A DNA stretch of 9,511 nt, from assembly GCA_003520025.1 (NCBI GenBank), contig DOVP01000171.1, positions 1 to 9,511 of the forward strand, in the 5' to 3' direction. This DNA comes from Phycisphaerales bacterium (GTDB lineage: Bacteria > Planctomycetota > Phycisphaerae > Phycisphaerales > SM1A02). Positions 7,092 through 9,511 of this stretch are shown one piece after another; position 1 is the stretch's first letter; each line of letters begins with the position of its first letter. Made by a program: the position numbers and the translations under genes. Below the pieces are notes generated by a model. It did not search any database and was not told the origin of the DNA. It saw only the letters and a program-made list of their open reading frames with translations.

Positions 7092-7916
7092 ATGCCGAGG
7101 CGCGTACAACTCGAGGGGCGGCCGATCGTCATCACGGGGGGCGGCACCGGCATTGGCGCTGCAACGGCGTTGGCCTGCGGGAAGGCTGGTATGCCCGTCG
7201 TGCTTGCCGGGCGCCGAATCGAGCCACTGCACAATATCTGCGCACAACTCGATCGCGGCATCGCCGTTCAGATCGATGTGACAGTAGGCGATCATGCACA
7301 CGAACTTCTTGATGCCGCCGAACAGGCCTTCGGACCACCATGGGCAGTATTTGCCAACGCTGGTCATGGCTTGGACCGCACTGCGCACGGCACGACGGTA
7401 GCCGAACTGCGTGAAATCTTCGACGTCAATTTCTTCGCCACGCATCTGCTGCTGAGCGAAGCAGCCAAGCGAATGATCGAACACGGCCGCGGAGGCCATC
7501 TGCTGGCATCGGCGTCGTGTGTATCAAAGTTCGCGCCGCCCTATCACGGGGCATATGCCGCAACCAAGGCGGCGCAAGATCTCTTCTGTCAGGCCATGCG
7601 ACTGGAACTTGCGCCGGTCGGCATCCATGTCTCCACGGTCCATCCGGTCACAACCATCACCAAGTTCTTCGATGTGTCCGCCGAACTCAGTGGCCGCGAC
7701 AGTGGTCACAGCAGCATCGATCACACACCGAGATTCCTGCAGCAGTCGCCTGAGCGGGTCGCCGCCGCCATCATCAAGTGTCTGCAGCGGCCGGTGCCCG
7801 AGGTCTGGACCAGCCGTCTTGTTCGCATGTCTGCGGCGCTTCGCATGCTGCGACCGACACTGATGGATCGATCGATGAAGAAGATGCTCGAAGACGACCG
7901 CCTCAGCGGGGGCTGA
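7092..7916 (+). CDS. Short-chain dehydrogenase/reductase (SDR), classical type
   Basis: This is an NAD(P)-dependent oxidoreductase with a Rossmann fold, 274 residues. Motifs are the cofactor loop TGGGTGIG at 15-22, D62 after the third strand, NAG at 89-91, N113, and the catalytic S142, Y155 and K159 (YAATK). The R41-R42 pair after the second strand suggests NADP(H) preference. After the active site comes HPVTTITKFF at 184-193, a region that usually shapes the substrate pocket. The C-terminal 40 residues are basic and carry no membrane span. The substrate cannot be named. Its position 2 nt after the acyl-CoA carboxylase subunit suggests acyl or isoprenoid metabolism, but this is inference. There is no Shine-Dalgarno sequence, so translation is likely coupled. 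The TGA stop abuts the stop of the convergent LolA-like gene. Confidence 0.9.
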   Translation: MPRRVQLEGRPIVITGGGTGIGAATALACGKAGMPVVLAGRRIEPLHNICAQLDRGIAVQIDVTVGDHAHELLDAAEQAFGPPWAVFANAGHGLDRTAHGTTVAELREIFDVNFFATHLLLSEAAKRMIEHGRGGHLLASASCVSKFAPPYHGAYAATKAAQDLFCQAMRLELAPVGIHVSTVHPVTTITKFFDVSAELSGRDSGHSSIDHTPRFLQQSPERVAAAIIKCLQRPVPEVWTSRLVRMSAALRMLRPTLMDRSMKKMLEDDRLSGG

Positions 7917-8687
7917 TCATTCGGTCCATGGGCGCACATCGACCGACCAGCCTTCGCCCGGCTCATTGATCGACAGCAACTGCTTGGATGCCTCCGGAAG
8001 CGTCTCGTGCTGTTTCATGTTCGTCAACCTGATGCGGCGGCAATCACCATTGCCCTTGGTAGCAATCACGCCGATGGGCAACCATGTCGTGCCGTCGTAC
8101 CACAGGTCGATCGCAGACCAATCTTTGGCTTTGACCGTGCCTTCCCGCGGCGTCAACCGCAGCCCAACAAGGTTCATGCCATCCGGCTTGGGCACGACAA
8201 AGGTGTCAGGAACGCCCGGAAGCAATTCCACCGAGTAGCGTTTCAGTACATCGTCTCGCTTCTGGCCAATTGGCAGCGGGAAACTTCCACCCAGACGCAT
8301 TGGATCGGCAGTATCCCCGGGCGCCACAATCTGCCGCTTGATGAACTGTTTGGAGGCATCATCACGCTCGACGAGCCAACTGCCGTCGAAGATGATTCGC
8401 TTGGACTCCTCGCTGCGGCGGCGGTTGACGATACGGACATCGAAGTCGACAGCGAATCGTCTCGGTTGTTCCTCGTTCGCCTCGTAAACCAGACTGCCGG
8501 TGCGAATATCCTTGCGGCCAAGCAGCGCATCATCCTTGCGGGAGGCGACGGTGGCCGTAAAGGCGTGCAGGTCGTCCCCAGCAGCCTCAATGGCCCGCAG
8601 GGCGGCGTCGATCTCAGCTGGGGGCGGCGCGACTGCCTCGCCAGTAGCCAGCAGTGTCATCACGGTAAGAATCATGGCAGCAAGCAT
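7917..8687 (-). CDS. LolA-like outer-membrane lipoprotein-sorting family protein
   Basis: The protein has 256 residues with a hydrophobic N-terminus (about residues 2-14) that looks like a signal peptide, though without the usual basic residues. Cleavage after A18 is plausible; A20 is followed by Pro. The mature part resembles LolA/LolB-like half-barrels: GSLVYEANEEQPRRFAV (64-80), IIFDGSWLVERDDASKQFIKRQI (98-120) and a C-terminal part ending in IRLTNMKQHETLPEA (219-233), which matches the LolA pattern of a late I.L.N...N..L strand. Such proteins usually act in the periplasm and bind lipid or lipoprotein acyl chains. This one is a divergent relative and its cargo is unknown. Its ATG overlaps the ispF TGA by one base (TGATG), so translation is probably coupled. 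No Lol transporter gene is nearby. Confidence 0.72.
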   Translation of the reverse strand: MLAAMILTVMTLLATGEAVAPPPAEIDAALRAIEAAGDDLHAFTATVASRKDDALLGRKDIRTGSLVYEANEEQPRRFAVDFDVRIVNRRRSEESKRIIFDGSWLVERDDASKQFIKRQIVAPGDTADPMRLGGSFPLPIGQKRDDVLKRYSVELLPGVPDTFVVPKPDGMNLVGLRLTPREGTVKAKDWSAIDLWYDGTTWLPIGVIATKGNGDCRRIRLTNMKQHETLPEASKQLLSINEPGEGWSVDVRPWTE

Positions 8688-9211
8688 CAGGAGTGATCCT
8701 TGGCCCGCTCGTCGCCCGAGACAAGCAGAGCCACCACATGAACTTCCACGGCCTTCCCTTCGCCGATGGCATCGACACCCTCGTGGGTCTTGCCCTTCAG
8801 ATTCACTTGATCTCGCTCACAGCCCAGAATCGCTGCAATCCTTGCACACATCTCATCCTTCCGGGGGCCGATCTTGGGCCGCTCGCAGATAACGGTGATG
8901 TCGATGTTCCCAAGAGCGAATCCGCGATCTTCGACTCGCCTCACGGCCTCTGACAAAAAGACATCGCTCTGGGCCCCCTCAAGTTGGGGGTCATCGTCCG
9001 GAAACAGTTGCCCAATGTCCGGCTCGCCGAGTGCCCCGAGCAAAGCGTCGGTCACGGCGTGCAATACCGCGTCGCCGTCGGAGTGTCCGATCGGACCGGT
9101 CGGATGGTCAAACAGGATGCCACCGAGCACGAACGGCCGGCCAGCCCCCTCCGGAGCTCCGGGTTCCAGTCGATGGAGGTCGTATCCGTGGCCGATGCGG
9201 CATGGCGGCAT
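8687..9211 (-). CDS. ispF: 2-C-methyl-D-erythritol 2,4-cyclodiphosphate synthase
   Basis: IspF converts CDP-methylerythritol 2-phosphate to the cyclodiphosphate, releasing CMP, in the MEP pathway to isoprenoids. It is a cytoplasmic trimer. The protein is 174 residues, slightly longer than usual. Motifs are RIGHGYDLHRL at 5-15 with metal ligands D11 and H13, GHSDGDAVLHAVTDALLGAL at 42-61 with H43-S44, D45 and third ligand H51, GEPDIGQLFPDDDP at 62-75, NIDITVICERPKI at 102-114, and LKGKTHEGVDAIGEGKAVE at 138-156. All expected catalytic and binding residues are present. The ATG at 9211 has no Shine-Dalgarno sequence; a TAGCCT box ends 6 nt upstream. ispD is not adjacent. The gene is followed directly by the LolA-like gene. 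Confidence 0.96.
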   Translation of the reverse strand: MPPCRIGHGYDLHRLEPGAPEGAGRPFVLGGILFDHPTGPIGHSDGDAVLHAVTDALLGALGEPDIGQLFPDDDPQLEGAQSDVFLSEAVRRVEDRGFALGNIDITVICERPKIGPRKDEMCARIAAILGCERDQVNLKGKTHEGVDAIGEGKAVEVHVVALLVSGDERAKDHS

Positions 9212-9217
9212 CGGCGC

Positions 9218-9223
9218 AGGCTA
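9218..9223 (-). promoter_or_regulatory. Putative -10 element of ispF (TAGCCT on the minus strand)
   Basis: On the minus strand TAGCCT is followed by G and ends 6 nt before the ispF ATG. This is the distance expected when transcription starts at the ATG itself. No -35 hexamer is evident and no Shine-Dalgarno sequence is present. A leaderless ispF-lolA-like transcript is inferred. Confidence 0.4.
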
Positions 9224-9333
9224 GCGGAAGGGGTCGAGTACCGGGGACCAGCCCCCTGCTGATCCAATTTCATGTCGACCCCGAGCTCCCAAGAGTCCGG
9301 CCTCGGTATCTGACCCCCTGCTCTATCCAAGTT
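9223..9333. repeat. REP-like mosaic repeat in the ispF/lipoprotein divergent intergenic region
   Basis: Two copies of a 17-base core (GGGGTC, three bases, TACCG, one base, GG) face each other: 9230-9246 on plus and 9301-9317 on minus, identical at 13 of 17 positions. A direct repeat is laid over this: CCCCCTGCTGATCCAATT at 9252-9269 recurs at 9314-9333 with small insertions. GGGGACCAGCCCC (9243-9255) can form a short hairpin. The plus copy with its flank (9223-9246) matches the window start at 22 of 24 bases. The pattern resembles REP/BIME-type intergenic elements, which are spread by REP-associated tyrosine transposases; no such transposase gene is in this window. Confidence 0.55.
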
Positions 9334-9338
9334 AGGAT
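9310..9338 (+). promoter_or_regulatory. Putative promoter of the lipoprotein gene (CTGACC - 17 nt - TAGGAT)
   Basis: CTGACC at 9310-9315 and TAGGAT at 9333-9338 each match four of six bases of the -35 and -10 consensus, with the optimal 17-nt spacer. The start would fall near 9345, giving a leader of about 30 nt containing AGGAG. The -35 element lies inside the minus-strand repeat core, so the repeat may supply part of the promoter. Confidence 0.4.
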
Positions 9339-9374
9339 GGACTCGTGCCGTACCCTCCCAAGGAGACCCCCTCG

Positions 9375-9511
9375 ATGCATGGTCGTTTCGTAGCCGCCGC
9401 CCTCACGATAATGCTGGTTCTGCTCGGATCGGCGTGCACCATGCATGATGGCGGGTACATGCCAATGGCTGCGGGAACGTGGAGCCCGATGACGTTCCAA
9501 TCTACGGCTGC
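9375..9511 (+). CDS. Small Met-rich lipoprotein, partial (N-terminus only)
   Basis: The first 45 codons are visible before the window ends. The N-terminus MHGRFVAAALTIMLVLLGSAC is a lipoprotein signal peptide: one basic residue, a hydrophobic core and a lipobox-like GSAC with C21 as the acylation site. The lipobox has Gly at -3, which is allowed but less usual than Leu. The visible mature part is rich in Met and Gly (CTMHDGGYMPMAAGTWSPM), with no known domain. A good Shine-Dalgarno AGGAG at 9361-9365 stands 9 nt before the ATG, unlike several other genes here. The function is unknown and the C-terminal part is missing. Confidence 0.7.
   Translation, partial: MHGRFVAAALTIMLVLLGSACTMHDGGYMPMAAGTWSPMTFQSTA

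Noticed and set aside
8007..8696. 229-codon open frame on the plus strand
   Set aside because: It is antisense to the LolA-like gene, has no ribosome-binding site, and its product has no recognisable domain. The minus-strand gene has a signal peptide, LolA-like strands and coupling to ispF.
1..9511. Defence system, CRISPR array, prophage or insertion sequence
   Set aside because: No regularly spaced repeats, no transposase, integrase, nuclease-helicase or toxin-antitoxin motifs were seen. The genes are mostly housekeeping.

Overview
The window is GC-rich, densely coding bacterial DNA with short intergenic gaps and several stop/start overlaps. The gene set (complex I subunits NuoD, NuoE and NuoF, YbeY next to a CorC/HlyC-type protein, the MEP-pathway enzyme IspF, a LolA-like periplasmic protein and a lipoprotein) points to a Gram-negative-type bacterium. 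My best guess is a planctomycete of the Phycisphaerae. This rests on overall protein character and is an inference, not a search result.

Plus strand, 113-3491: a short respiratory cluster, nuoD-nuoE-(unrecognised 70-residue ORF)-nuoF. It begins at a TATACT promoter-like box only 10 nt upstream of the nuoD ATG and ends at nuoF. Neither nuoC upstream nor nuoG downstream is present. NuoE and NuoF form the NADH-oxidising tip of complex I with nuoG; NuoD lines the quinone site. The small ORF overlaps both the nuoE stop and the nuoF start and is the most interesting unexplained gene here.

Plus strand, 3600-5428: ybeY (rRNA maturation endonuclease) and a CBS-domain CorC/HlyC-type membrane protein, overlapping by four bases. 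This is the same gene pairing as ybeY-ybeX in E. coli. The membrane domain appears to have lost the conserved ion-binding motifs of the family.

Plus strand, 5452-7916: an acyl-CoA carboxylase carboxyltransferase (beta) subunit of the methylcrotonyl-CoA carboxylase type, followed 2 nt later by a short-chain dehydrogenase/reductase. No biotin-carboxylase partner is in the window.

Minus strand, 9211-7917: ispF followed by a LolA-like secreted protein, overlapping by one base. The LolA-like gene is convergent with the dehydrogenase gene, and the two stop codons abut with no gap.

Plus strand, from 9375: the start of a small Met-rich lipoprotein, cut by the window end. The 163-nt divergent intergenic region before it carries a REP-like inverted and direct repeat. 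A third copy of the same repeat core lies at the window start (4-27), upstream of nuoD.

Five upstream regions carry a TANN(C/A)TG box. In three of them (nuoD, the carboxylase gene, ispF) it sits 6-10 nt from the start codon with no Shine-Dalgarno sequence, suggesting leaderless or near-leaderless transcripts. I saw no tRNA, rRNA, CRISPR array, insertion sequence, riboswitch or convincing intrinsic terminator.
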